Below are positions 16,239-27,200 of a stretch of 64,000 nucleotides of DNA, piece by piece (the first letter of the stretch is position 1; each line of letters starts with the position of its first letter). The notes under the pieces were generated by a model. It saw only the letters and a program-made list of their open reading frames with translations. It was not told the origin of the DNA and did not search any database. This DNA is from Anaerolineae bacterium. GTDB taxonomy: Bacteria > Chloroflexota > Anaerolineae > 4572-78 > J111. A program made the position numbers and the translations under genes. The stretch is taken from contig JAJVIM010000001.1 of NCBI GenBank assembly GCA_022071955.1, forward strand, positions 1 through 64,000, read 5' to 3'.

Positions 16239-17198
16239 ATGCAAACTACCAAACCATCATCTGTGCCAACTGAATCGAAACCGGCTAATTCCCTCTGGCA
16301 GCGGCTGTCGACCTATCTTTATTTGCGGCCTAGACTGCTGCTGGCCCTGCTGCTGGGGCCGCCACTGGTGGCGTTTGTGCTGTTTTACATTGGCTCTCTG
16401 GCGGCGCTGCTGGTGCAAAGCTTTTTCAGCCTCGACTCCTTTACCGGGCTGGTGGTCAAAGAATTTACGCTCGATACCTACCGCCAGCTTTTTACCCCGG
16501 CCAACATGGACATTGTGGTCCGCACGGTAACGATGGCCGCGGTCGTAACGCTGACAACGGCCATTTTGGCTTTTCCGGTGGCCTATTATTCGGTGCGTTT
16601 TGCGCCGCCCCGGTTGCGGCCGTGGCTCTACCTGGCGGTGCTGTTGCCGCTGTGGTCCAGCTATTTGGTGCGGGTGTACGCCTGGCGGCTGATTTTGGCC
16701 AAAGAAGGTATTATCAGTTGGGTATCTAATCTGGCCGGGCTGAACTGGCTGCTGGATGGCCTTCTCAGCCTGCCCGTTATCGGCGGACCGTCGCTGACGG
16801 TGTCGTGGTTGGGAATGTACGTGGTGTTTGTGTATGTTTGGCTGCCGTACATGGTGCTGCCTGTTTACGCCGCGCTGGAGCGCGTGCCCACCTCGCTGCT
16901 GGAAGCCTCCAGCGATCTGGGCGGCCGCCCCGGCCACACTTTTCGCTGGGTAACGCTGCCGCTGGCTTTTCCGGGCGTGGTCGCCGGCTCAATTTTTACC
17001 TTTTCGCTGACGTTGGGCGATTTTATTGTGCCGTCGGCGTTGGGCAATTCCAGCTTTTTTATCGGCCAGGCGGTGCTGTCGCATCAGGGTACCTCGGGCA
17101 ATGTGCCCCTGGCCGCGGCTTTTACCATGATCCCGATTGTGATTATGGCGCTGTATTTAACAGTTGCCAGAAAATTAGGAGCATTTGATGCCCTCTAA
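16239..17198 (+). CDS. Polyamine-type ABC transporter permease 1
   Basis: A 319-residue inner-membrane permease of the PotB/YdcU type with about six transmembrane helices. The EAA loop that docks on the ATPase is visible as [28 protein letters not shown] large periplasmic stretch after the first helix ([21 protein letters not shown]) is typical. It follows the ATPase gene by 76 bases and overlaps the next permease start by 11 bases. Confidence 0.92.
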   Translation: MQTTKPSSVPTESKPANSLWQRLSTYLYLRPRLLLALLLGPPLVAFVLFYIGSLAALLVQSFFSLDSFTGLVVKEFTLDTYRQLFTPANMDIVVRTVTMAAVVTLTTAILAFPVAYYSVRFAPPRLRPWLYLAVLLPLWSSYLVRVYAWRLILAKEGIISWVSNLAGLNWLLDGLLSLPVIGGPSLTVSWLGMYVVFVYVWLPYMVLPVYAALERVPTSLLEASSDLGGRPGHTFRWVTLPLAFPGVVAGSIFTFSLTLGDFIVPSALGNSSFFIGQAVLSHQGTSGNVPLAAAFTMIPIVIMALYLTVARKLGAFDAL

Positions 17199-17997
17199 AT
17201 CCCCGGCGCCCTTTAGTTTAAAGCTGACCACGCTGGCGGTGATCCTTTTTTTGCACTGCCCATTTTTAATTATTGTGCTGTACATGTTCACCTCAGAAGA
17301 ACGAGCCTTTACCTTTCCGCCGCCGGGGCTAACGGTGGAGTGGTTTGCCGTTACCTGGGCCAGAAGCGATGTCTGGCGGGCGCTGGGGCTGTCGCTGCGG
17401 GTGGCCAGCCTGGCCACGCTGGTAGCGCTGCTGCTGGGCACGCTGGCGGCGGCAGCGGTTTATCGGGCCAAATTTTTTGGGCGCGATGCCGTTTCACTGC
17501 TGCTGGTGTTGCCTATCGCCCTGCCGGGAATTGTCACCGGTATCGCCCTCCGGTCAGCGATGGGGCTGCTGGAGATACCGTTCAGCTTTTGGACCATCAT
17601 CATTGGCCACGCCACCTTTTGCGTGGTCGTGGTTTACAACAACGTGCTGGCTCGCTTTCGGCGCTCCGGCCGGTCGCAAATCGAAGCATCGATGGACCTG
17701 GGCGCGAACGGCTTTCAAACCCTGCGCCACATTATTTTGCCGGAAATCGCCACGGCATTGCTGGCCGGAGGTATGCTGGCCTTTGCCCTCTCTTTTGATG
17801 AAGTGATTGTGACAACCTTTACCGCCGGCCAGCAGCAAACCCTGCCCATCTGGATTTTCAGCGAGCTAACCCGCCCCCGCCAGCGCCCCGTAACCAATAT
17901 TGTGGCGGTGCTGGTTATTGCCATCACTACCGTGCCCATTTTGCTGGCCTATTATTTTACCAAAGACACCAGCGAAACCGCCGGTATGGGCAAATAA
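17188..17997 (+). CDS. Polyamine-type ABC transporter permease 2
   Basis: A 269-residue permease of the PotC/YdcV type. Its EAA loop reads [23 protein letters not shown], and about six membrane segments are present. Start ATG 17188 is chosen because TTAGGAG sits 6 bases upstream; a TTG at 17185 is less likely. It ends the polyamine operon, and no clear terminator follows in the next 270 bases. Confidence 0.92.
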   Translation: MPSKSPAPFSLKLTTLAVILFLHCPFLIIVLYMFTSEERAFTFPPPGLTVEWFAVTWARSDVWRALGLSLRVASLATLVALLLGTLAAAAVYRAKFFGRDAVSLLLVLPIALPGIVTGIALRSAMGLLEIPFSFWTIIIGHATFCVVVVYNNVLARFRRSGRSQIEASMDLGANGFQTLRHIILPEIATALLAGGMLAFALSFDEVIVTTFTAGQQQTLPIWIFSELTRPRQRPVTNIVAVLVIAITTVPILLAYYFTKDTSETAGMGK

Positions 17998-18268
17998 CGG
18001 CATTGTTTTTGCACTTTTCCCCAACCGTTGGGTTCAAGGTGGTTATCCGTCAAGCATTCCCGCCAAAAAACCTGTAAAATTTAGAGGTTGTCGTTTTTTT
18101 CGTTGCGAATCTCCAATTCCAGCTTGCTGTTGGCCCTGATTTTATTCTTCAGATTTACCCCGGCGCTGTTCCGCTTCCTGCTTCAGTCAACCCTAAAAAA
18201 TACATAGCTATTTCGACAATAGTAGTCCGATTATTTTAACTTGCAGTGAACCATCGAATGGGGGGCAA

Positions 18269-19168
18269 ATGGACAAACTGCACATTCAGCTATTGGGGAA
18301 ATTTGCGGCAAATTTTGAGGGCCAGCCCGTGACCGGGCTTGACGGGTTGAAAGTGCAGGAGTTGTTGAGCTACCTGCTCATCAACCGCAACCAGCCCCAT
18401 CACCGCGAGCGGCTGGCCACCCTGTTGTGGGGCGAGTGCGAAACAGTTGCCAGCGCCAAACAGTATTTGCGCAAGGCTATCTGGAAATTGCAGGCCGCGC
18501 TGGATAAAACGTGCTTCTGTACGGCGCTGGACATCGATCACAACTGGATAGAAATCAGAGCGACACCGAACTATTGGCTTGACATCGCCGCATTGGAAGA
18601 ACAATTCGCGCTGGTAAAAAATATGCGCGGGCAGCAACTATCGGCCCGGCAGGCGGCGGCGCTGGAAGCAATTATCGGCGCGTGTCACGGCGATTTGCTG
18701 GAAGGCCGCTATTACGACTGGTGCATTTACGAGCGGGAACGGTACAAATTGATGGAGCTGCTTATTTTAGACCGGCTGACGGAATATTTTGAGTCGATTG
18801 ATGATTTCAACACGGCCTGCCTCTACGCCTTGCGCATTCTTCAGCAGGACCCGGCCCGCGAGCGCACTCACCGGCAATTGATCCGGCTGCGCTACAAAGC
18901 CGGCGACAGAACCGGCGCGCTGCGCCAGTACCGCCACTGCGAGGAAACCCTGCTGTCCGAGTTGGGGGTAGCGCCGGGGCCAAAAACCGTGGCTCTGTAC
19001 CGGCAAATCTGCAACACGCACCCCGCGCCAACCAACGGCGCGGCTCCTGCGGCGGCCCGAATGACCAGCCTGGCCGATGATTTAACCCGGCTCAACTCGC
19101 TGCTGCTTGAAACGCAGCGGCAGGTGGCCGAAAACATCGAGCAGATCAAACTGCTGCAGCAGGATTGA
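18269..19168 (+). CDS. BTAD-domain (SARP/AfsR-type) transcriptional regulator, no NTPase domain
   Basis: A 299-residue regulator. The N-terminus (about 1-95) matches the OmpR-like winged helix of SARP proteins (IQLLGKFAANFEGQPV, then LLSYLLINRNQPHHRERLATLLW). A bacterial transcriptional activation domain follows (about 100-245, with LDIAALEEQFA and ALRILQQDPARERTHRQLIRLRYKAGDRTGALRQY-type helices). The C-terminal 45 residues are a predicted coiled coil. Large NB-ARC and TPR parts of AfsR-type proteins are absent. GGGGGG precedes ATG 18269. It converges on the eCIS immunity gene with a 7-base gap, so it could regulate either the polyamine operon or the eCIS locus; the sequence does not decide. 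Confidence 0.88.
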   Translation: MDKLHIQLLGKFAANFEGQPVTGLDGLKVQELLSYLLINRNQPHHRERLATLLWGECETVASAKQYLRKAIWKLQAALDKTCFCTALDIDHNWIEIRATPNYWLDIAALEEQFALVKNMRGQQLSARQAAALEAIIGACHGDLLEGRYYDWCIYERERYKLMELLILDRLTEYFESIDDFNTACLYALRILQQDPARERTHRQLIRLRYKAGDRTGALRQYRHCEETLLSELGVAPGPKTVALYRQICNTHPAPTNGAAPAAARMTSLADDLTRLNSLLLETQRQVAENIEQIKLLQQD

Positions 19169-19175
19169 CCGCACT

Positions 19176-21062
19176 TCACCCCGAAATTTGGCGCAGCACC
19201 CGGAACGGCTTGGGAAACCAGGCCCAGTGATCTTCTACCCACACCAGCCCGTTAAACGCCTGCCCCGCGCTCTGCCCGGAGGGGATGTACTTCCACGCTA
19301 CCCACACCCGCTGCGGGTTGAGCCAGCGGGCAATGGCCCGGTAGCCGGCCGGAAAATGGGCCGACAGCTCGTTTTCTTCGGCCAAAAAACCGGCCGGCGC
19401 TACGTGGCATTGCAGCTCAATGGGCGCAACCGGCCGCACCCGCGGCGGGCCACCGCCCCACAATTGAGTGTACCCGGCTCGCGCCGCCTCAACCGCTTCA
19501 CCCACAAAAACCCGGGCGTAATCCTCCGGCCGGGGTTGCAGTTGGGCTGCCAGCTCGCCGGTAGTGTCTGCCGCCAGCGCCCGCAGCAGCGGCAGCACCT
19601 GCTCGCGGATAACACCGATGGACAGCATGGCCGCCGCCCGCGCCGCCGCTTCGCTATCCTCCTCCGCCGCCGGCCCGGGGGGCAGCGCGGCCTCAATTTT
19701 ATTGAGTTCGCCGGTCAAAGCCGACAGGTAAGCTGCCAGCCGTTCCGGTTGAAACCGGCCCGGCTCGGCCTCAAACATCGCTTGCCCCCGCTCCGAATAA
19801 AACAGCGGCGCTTCGTTTTCCGTCGATAATCGTTCCAGCGCGGTTTTAACGCAGTTGATTGCTTCAACCAGATTGGCCCGCTGCTGCCGCCGCGCCGGCG
19901 GAGACGCGTCGGCGGCCGGTTGGCGGCTGTAGGCTTCTGCCAGATAGAGCAGCTCCGCCGGCCCAAGCGCCGGTTGGGGCCGGCCGGCGCTCTGCCCGCC
20001 CGCCGCGGGCAGCACAAAATCGGCTTCGGCGTGGGCCAGCCCGGCCACGTTGTTAATTTGGTAGCGGGCCAGCAGTTGCCCGTTTTCTTCGATGATAGTG
20101 TGCTGGCGCGCCGCACGGGGGATACCGTCCAAATCCAAAAACCAGCGGGCTTCATCCGCCGTGTCGATGCTGCGGCGTGGGTAGTGATACGTCACCCCGG
20201 TCAGCGTGCGGGTAAATTCGCCGCTGATAAATTCCGGCGGCAAATACTCGGAGTCGATTTCAACCCGCAGCCCGCGCTCAACCGCGGCGGCGCTGAGCGC
20301 GGCCGCCGGGAGCGCCAGCAGCCCGTGCCAGTTGCGCTGCTGCTGCGGCCGGGCAAAATATTGCTGCCAACTACTCAGCGCCGCGACCAGCGCCGCGTTG
20401 AACGCCGCGGCATCGCCCCGGGCCAGCGCGCCGATGAGCGGCAGGTGGGGCAGAACGGTCAGTTGCAGCAGCGCCGGCTCGATAATTTGCGCCGTTTGGC
20501 CGGCCTGTTCCGCTTCGGCCAGCCAGCGCGGCGCGGCGTCCGGCTCAATCACGGCCGCGGCCAGCGCCCCGCAGTAGAACGGCCAAAAGTCATCGAGCGT
20601 GCCGGCGGGCCGGGCGCAGGCGTCGAGGCTCGACACCGCGCCCAGGCTGGTGATCGCGGCCTGATCGCGGACAATGAGCGCTGCGGCAAAGCCGTTGACC
20701 CAATCCGGGTACGACAGGCCGGCGTCGCCAGCGGCAACCATTTGACGCGGCTGGCCCGGCTCGGTGAGCGATATTCCTCCGCCGCCAACGGTGCGCCATC
20801 GGTTTTGGGCCAGAATGGCCGCGTGCGCCGCCCCGGCCGCTCGCGCCAGCGCGCTGTGCCCGGCCGATTTTTGCGCCGGAAATAACGCCGCAATCAGCGC
20901 CAGCCGGAGTTCATCTTTAAAACGATGGCCAACATCGCCGGCCTGCAAATCTGGCCGGTGTGTAGTCTCTCGCAGTTTTTGAACGTGGTCAAAATCGGCC
21001 TGCCATTCGGCGACCGGCCCCACGTTGTGCCGGGCAATGAATTGGGTTGAGTTTGAGTTCAT
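19176..21062 (-). CDS. Imm49-like immunity protein candidate, last gene of the eCIS locus
   Basis: A 628-residue mostly alpha-helical soluble protein. Residues about 110-290 resemble the Imm49 family of polymorphic-toxin immunity proteins: WVNGFAAALIVRDQAAITSL, then a LPLIGALARGDAAAFNAALV helix pair and GLRVEIDSEYLPPEF. The C-terminal half is unassigned and ends with a beta-looking RVWVAWKYIPSGQSAGQAF segment, making it much longer than a usual Imm49 protein. Start ATG 21062 is supported by GGGAGAG upstream. It follows the nuclease-tipped giant protein by 198 bases, the usual place for an immunity gene. The family call is from memory of conserved residues and is moderate. Confidence 0.5.
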   Translation of the reverse strand: MNSNSTQFIARHNVGPVAEWQADFDHVQKLRETTHRPDLQAGDVGHRFKDELRLALIAALFPAQKSAGHSALARAAGAAHAAILAQNRWRTVGGGGISLTEPGQPRQMVAAGDAGLSYPDWVNGFAAALIVRDQAAITSLGAVSSLDACARPAGTLDDFWPFYCGALAAAVIEPDAAPRWLAEAEQAGQTAQIIEPALLQLTVLPHLPLIGALARGDAAAFNAALVAALSSWQQYFARPQQQRNWHGLLALPAAALSAAAVERGLRVEIDSEYLPPEFISGEFTRTLTGVTYHYPRRSIDTADEARWFLDLDGIPRAARQHTIIEENGQLLARYQINNVAGLAHAEADFVLPAAGGQSAGRPQPALGPAELLYLAEAYSRQPAADASPPARRQQRANLVEAINCVKTALERLSTENEAPLFYSERGQAMFEAEPGRFQPERLAAYLSALTGELNKIEAALPPGPAAEEDSEAAARAAAMLSIGVIREQVLPLLRALAADTTGELAAQLQPRPEDYARVFVGEAVEAARAGYTQLWGGGPPRVRPVAPIELQCHVAPAGFLAEENELSAHFPAGYRAIARWLNPQRVWVAWKYIPSGQSAGQAFNGLVWVEDHWAWFPKPFRVLRQISG

Positions 21063-21111
21063 TGCTGCTGGCTCTCCCTTCACTACTTCAATAATGTTAA
21101 GTTAGTCTTTT

Positions 21112-21258
21112 TCCCCCTCATCCCCCTACCCCCTTCTCCCCCAGGGGAGAAGGGGAATAATCATCGGTGTGTTGCCGGGCGGCATAGCCGCCCGGCAACA
21201 CACCTAAACTATTCTCCCCTCCCCCTGTCAGGGGAAGGGGCCGGGGGTGGGGGTGAAT
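21112..21258. repeat. Intergenic palindromic element, copy B
   Basis: Between the toxin-like gene and its immunity candidate. C-rich flanks (CCCCCTTCTCCCC / GGGGAGAAGGGG) surround a central hairpin with perfect 18-bp arms (21166-21183 and 21187-21204) and an ATA loop. The arm sequence differs from that of copies A, C and D although the design is the same. Confidence 0.85.
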
Positions 21259-21260
21259 AG

Positions 21261-24200
21261 TTACCTTATATCAAATTTGGCCACTCTGGGCAATTCCAAC
21301 GTGCCGTCCGCCCGCGAGTATGGCTGCCGGACGACAAAATAATCAACGTTACCCTGCCGCAGGGCGAGTTCCAGTTTGCGGCCCTGGTCTTGAATTTTGG
21401 TGTCCGATGAGCGCTGCATGGCCTGCGCCAGACTTTCCAGATATTCGCGGGTGCCTTGCTGCACCATCTGCGTGCCGTCCACGTTGAGCCGCGCGCCGAG
21501 CGGGCTGTCGCCGCCTTTGGCTTCAACCACCACCAGCCGCCCCGTGTCCGGGTCGTTGAACAATAAATCCGGCACCCCCGAACCGCGGCCGGTGGTGATC
21601 TGCTCCGGCGGCACGCCAAAACGAAGCTGGGCAAAGCGTTTGGCCGCGGCCTCACCCACATCCTCGGAGGCCCGCTTGAATGTGGGTAGTTTTTGCAGTT
21701 CGGCGTTGATCTCCTGCCGTCTGGCCCATTTGGTGGTTGTTTCCAGCTCGGCCTGAAGTTCAACAATGCGTTGCAGCGTGGTTTCCTCGGTTGTTCCCGG
21801 CGGCAGGCGCAAATCCGGCTGGGCCACTTCGGTGTAGGGCCGCGCCTCGATATCCGGCACGCGGCTGGCGGCGGCCAGCGCGGCCACGTTGCCTTTGGCG
21901 GTGATGTAATGGCCATCGGCCCACAAGCGGAAAGCCCGACGCAACTCATCAGGGCTGCTGCGCACGGTGATGCCGAAATTGTCTTTAAATGTGTCCCAAT
22001 CCTGAAACAGCCGGTTATCGCGGTGACGCCGCCGCACGGTTGAAACGGTGTCGGGGTCAATCTCGCCGGGATCAGGATTAACCCGCCGCCGGGGCGTGCT
22101 GGGCGCGCTTCGTTCGGCGTCGGTCAGCCGGTTTTCGCGCACGTAGCGCATCATTTCAGCCACCGTCGGCGAGTCGGCGATGTCACGCGGCAGTCGCACG
22201 TGCGAGCCATCGGCAGCGACGATGGATACAACGTCTGCCGGCGCGGGTAATTTGATGAATTTGCCATCGGTTGTGAGATCAAACTCCGATCTGGTCACTA
22301 CCAGATTTTGGCGCGCTTGCTCCAGCACCTGCTCCACCCGCCGGCTGTCGCCCAGCCGCCGGGCATATTCCAGCCGTTCCACCAGCAGTTCGGCGTGTTT
22401 CACCGGGTCGGCCGGCGGCGTCCGCAAAAACGGGTTGGCCTGCGCCGCCTGCACCTCCGCGTCGAGGAGCTGGCGCGCGGCCGGGCGGCTGTCCAGTTCG
22501 CTTTGCACCAGTTCCCGACGCGCCCGCGCCGCCGGCGTCTCGTCGATGACCCCCAGGTGGGCCAGCAGCCGCTGGGTTTCATCGCGCAGCCGGGCCGCCT
22601 GCGCCTCGTCGCCGCGAGTTTGGGCCGTCGCGATCTGCCGGCCCAGCACCTCCAGCTCGGCCAGCCGGCCCCGGTCGTGCGGCGAAAGCTGGGGCTGCTC
22701 CCGCGATTTGGCCGGGCCAGCGCCAAAACCGCCGGGCCGGAGCGCGTCGGGGATGTCGGGCGCGCCGTGCGCCGCCCGAATTTCGGTCAGTTCGTGGGCC
22801 AGCGCCCGTTCCAGCGTGCCTTCCGGGGCGCGGGTCGAGACCAGAATTTCGTATTCGCCGCTGTCCGGGTTGTACCGGTAGCGAGCCACCGGCACAATTC
22901 CCTCCTCGCCGGGCGGCATCGAATCGGTGGGCCGGATGCGGACGGTCAGTTCTTCGCCGCCAACGGCCGGGGCAACTTTTAGATGGCCGGGGTCGTTTTC
23001 GGCCACGCGGGCAAAGCCGGCGGTTGGTCCTTCGCTAACCAGCGTGCGCGCCGCCTGCCCCGCTTCGGCTTCGGCGTTAAGTCGCGGCCGGCGCAGCGTG
23101 TCCCCCCGAAACTCAGCGCCTTCGATTCCGGCGGCTGTCCCTTCGGTGGCCGGCGCGCGTACCGCCGCCGGTCGGGCCGGTTCAACCGCCTCCTCGGGAA
23201 CTGCCGCCGTAGGCCGTGGCCTGATTCCCGGCGGCTCCACCGGTTCGATGGCCGGGCGTGGGGCCGGGCTGACCGGCTCCTCGGCCGGCAATTGGGGCCG
23301 GGGGCGAGTGGGCGTTGCCGGCGGTTCAGTTGGCTCCGCACCGGGCCGGGGTGGCGCGGCCGGTTCCGGTTCAGCGGGTGGCTGTGGCCGGACAGCCGGT
23401 TCGGGGGCCGGTTCGCCGGGCAGCGGCACGCGGACGGCGGGCGTTTCCGGTTCGCCGGGCAAAACGGGGCGGGCCGGGGCGGCGGGCGTTTCCGGTTCAA
23501 CGGGTAGTTCGGGTTGGACAGCGCGCGGGCCGCCGGGGCGGGTGAGGGCGTTGACGTAGCGCTGGCCCAGCGCTTCCGCGCCGCCTTCAAACCCGCTTTG
23601 CAATCCGCTTTGCAACCCGGCTTCACCCATCGCCACAAAAATGTCGCCGGCATCGCCCCGGTACGTCCCCCGCGCCGATTCCAGGCTGAGTTCCACGCCG
23701 CGGCCCGCCGCGCCGCCCAGCCCGGAGGTCAACCCTTTGCCCAACCCCCGGCGCAGTACGCTGGTTGACTGGCCAATCGCTTCGCCCAGTGTGGGGCGTC
23801 CGCCAACCAAACCGGCGGCCCGGCCCAGCGGCACATCCTCGATGGCGCTGGAAACGGTGGCAGTGACGCCGCCGGTAACCGCTCCCCGGAACATGCCAAA
23901 TAACAAATTATCAAAGGCTGCGCCCGGCCCGCCTTCGTAGGTATGTTCAGACAGGGCGGTTTGGCCCAGCGAACTCAGCGCCCCACCGGCGACGCCGATC
24001 AGCATTTTATCGGCAAAGGCGCTGCCGGTGAGCCGGCCCATGTTGCCCAGCACCCCGCTCTCGGCCAGCTCGCGGGCCGCGCTCAGGCTCAGCCCGGTGC
24101 GCATCCCGGCCTGCACTCCCTGCATGCCGCCCCGGGACGCCAGGCTCAAGCTCTGGCCCACCCCGGCGGTCAGCGCCTGCACCGCAGTCATCCCCAAATC

Positions 24201-27200
24201 GGTCACGGCCTGTTCCCAGCCGTAGCGCCCGCCTTTGATGGCCGCCTGCGCCCCCATCGCGGTGAGTCCGGTGGCCCCGGCGATGGCCGCCATCAGCAGC
24301 GGGCTGGCCGCGCCGCCGGTAACCACCGTGGCTACGGCGGCGGCAATCGCACCAACCACGGCGATGGTGGTGGCGATAAAATTGGCGTACTGATCGATTT
24401 TGGCCGAGTAATTCTGGGCCGATAGCTGCGCGCCCACCATCGCCGCGCCAAATTCGGCGGTGTCGCCGCGGTAGGTGCCTTCCCGGTCAAACTGGTCGGT
24501 GTAACTGCCCTGAATGGGTTCGCCGTCCGGCCCAAATTTGATTGGCCCGCCCAGCATCCGGTTGAGCCGGGCTTCGTTGAAATCCAGCGAGCGTTCCTGG
24601 TACGAGCCGGAGGCCAGCCAACTGCCAAAGCCGCCGGTTTCTTTGCGCTGCTGGTGGATGGCGAACGCCGCCACTTCCGCCCGCTCGCGGTCGTTGCGGG
24701 GCACGCCCAGCAGCTCGCGTTCAACCCGCAGCCGGTCGTCGCCGGATACTTCACCAAAGCTGCCGTGCCCAAACACGCCCAACTCGGCGTAGAGATTGCG
24801 GCCGGGACGGGCGTCGTAAATGTGGCGCATATCTTTGATTTCGTCGCGGTTCATGCGGCCCAAAGTGCGGTCGATCAGAGCCTCGTTGGTGCCCGCGCCT
24901 TCCATGGCATATTCCATAGCGATGGCCGCCGTGGCCGGCGAGGGGTGCTCTTCGCGCACCAGCGCCTCGGCCAGGTCCGCGCCGGTGGAGGTATCGGCGG
25001 CGCCGCGAAGCTGCTGGATCAGGTCGATGCGGGCCGCGCCCAGATTTTCTGTTGCCCCCGGCCGGCCGTACTTTTCGGCAAAAATGGCCAGCATTTGCTC
25101 GCGTTCCCGGCGGGCCTGCTCGCGGACGGGTTCCGGCACCGGATTGTTGGGATTGAGCCGCGGATCGACCAGGGCCGTGTCCAGGTTGAGCATGTTCGGC
25201 CCGCCGCTGCGCTCAACTTCCACCCCCAGCCGGGCGGCGCGCGCCTCGGCGCTTTGTTCGCCGTGGAAAATGATGGCCCGGGCCAGATCGGCCTGCCGGC
25301 CTTCTACCCGCAGCGTGCGGGGATAAGCGCCGCCAGGACCGCCGTATTGGGGCAGCTCGATGTCTCGGGTGGCGTACTCGTACAAAAATTGCGAGGCCTG
25401 TTCCTGCGTGATAGGCTGGCCTGCCGGGGTCAGGTCCTGGCCTTTGATGTGGGCCACTTCGCGCTGCACCGCGGCCCAGCGGTCGGCGGCGTCAACGGTT
25501 TGGCCGCCATACTGCTCCGGATTGGGGGCGCGGCTGAACTCGGCCAGCGCCGAATTTAAGGCATCGGCATTATTCTTGAACCTGGCCCGGTCAATGCGAT
25601 CAATCAACTGGTAGGCGTCGGCGCGGGCGTGATTGCCGGCGTTGAGCGCATCAAACACGTTCAAATCCAGCCCGCCGAGCGCGTCGCGCACATCCTCTTC
25701 GGTCTCTTTCCAATCGGCCAGGCCGTGCAGTTCTTCCAACTGCTCCGGCGACAGCGAGCGCATAATCGCCTCGATGCGGTCTTCTTCATCGTTGTACCAG
25801 TGCATCGAGGCTTCCAGCTCAAAGCGCGCGCCGGCAGCGGTGTTGCCGTTGAGATAGTTGATGGCGGCGTTGTAGTCGTCGCTGCCTTCATCGAGCTTGT
25901 CCATCAAATCGTAATCCAGCGAGCCTTCGTGCCGCTCAACCTGCCACATGTAGCGCAGCGCGTTGCCTTGCGCCGCCGTTACGCCGCGCAGCGCGCCGGT
26001 GGCGGCGGCTTCGTCAACTTTGTTGATGATACCGGCATCAAACGAATTGAGCAGCGCTTCGATGCGCTCTTCCAGTTTTTCACTAACATTGTCCCACGCC
26101 TTTTGCAGGTTATCGCGCAAAACCGGAAAAGTATCCGGGGTGTGCTGGGGCCGAACCCAATTTTTGAAGTTGTTGCTGTGCGTGTTTACTTGCCGGGCAA
26201 AGGCCGGGTAGCCCCGGTTCAACTCCTCTTCCCGGCTTTTGATGGTCTCGGCGAACACCTTTGCCAGCGGCGCGGACCACGTGGCCGTGGCCTGATTCAC
26301 GCCGTCGGCCACGGCAGAAAAGCCGCCGGTCATTGTTTCAACGGTTTGGTTCAGGTTGGCGCTGGCTTCGAGGGTTTGGTTTTGGATATCGGTGACGGCT
26401 TGCCCCGCGCCCGCTTCCAGATCGGCGGCGGTTTGATTGGCCCCGGTTTGCAGGCTGAATTGCACGTTGCTGCCCACCGTTTGCATCTGATCGGTTTGCA
26501 GGGTTTGCGCGGTTCGCAGCGAGTCCAGCACGGCCGGGCCGGCGTTATCGGCCACGGTTTGCAGCGACTCCGGCCCGCCGCCCGCCGAGTTGAGCAGCGT
26601 GCGGTGCAGTTGGGCGGCGGCGCTGCCGTAGTGGGGTAGCGCCTGGTTGAGCGAGCCGGCTACGGTTTCAACGGCGGTCATCGCTTCGCGGCGCGCCCCG
26701 GCGATGGCCTGCCGGGCTGTAACTTCCAAATGCGCCCGCGCGGCCCGGCGGCGAACGGCCAACTGCTGCAGCGCGCCCTGCCGGAGTTGAGCCACCGCCT
26801 GCCGGGCATCGCGGGTTTGCCGGCGCAACCCCCGCCGGGCGGCGTTGTTGGCCGTATTCACACTCTTAACCCCTTCGGTGCGGATGCGGTCGGCGTGTTT
26901 TTGGAGCGATGGTTTGACCCCGTTGCTGATGTCGGTTTTAACCTGGGTGATATTTTGCGTAAAAGCCGATTGCAGTTCAAAGGTTTGCTGCGACAGGGTG
27001 GTTTGCACCTGGCTGGCCAGCCCCGGCGCGGCCTTTTGTTTGGCTTCGTTTTCGGCGGGCAGTTTGCCAACATAATTGCCAATTGGATGAGTCCGGTTGA
27101 AATCGGCTCGCCACTGGCCCACTTTGTCGTAGGCGTCCGCGGAAAAGAACTCGCAATCCAGCGAAGCCTCGCTCAGCGTGTCAACGTATTTTTTGGACAG

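Noticed and set aside
19107..20885. + strand ORFs opposite the Imm49-like gene (240 and 321 codons)
   Set aside because: Antisense shadows in GC-rich sequence, Arg/Gly/Pro-rich and without starts supported by ribosome-binding sites.
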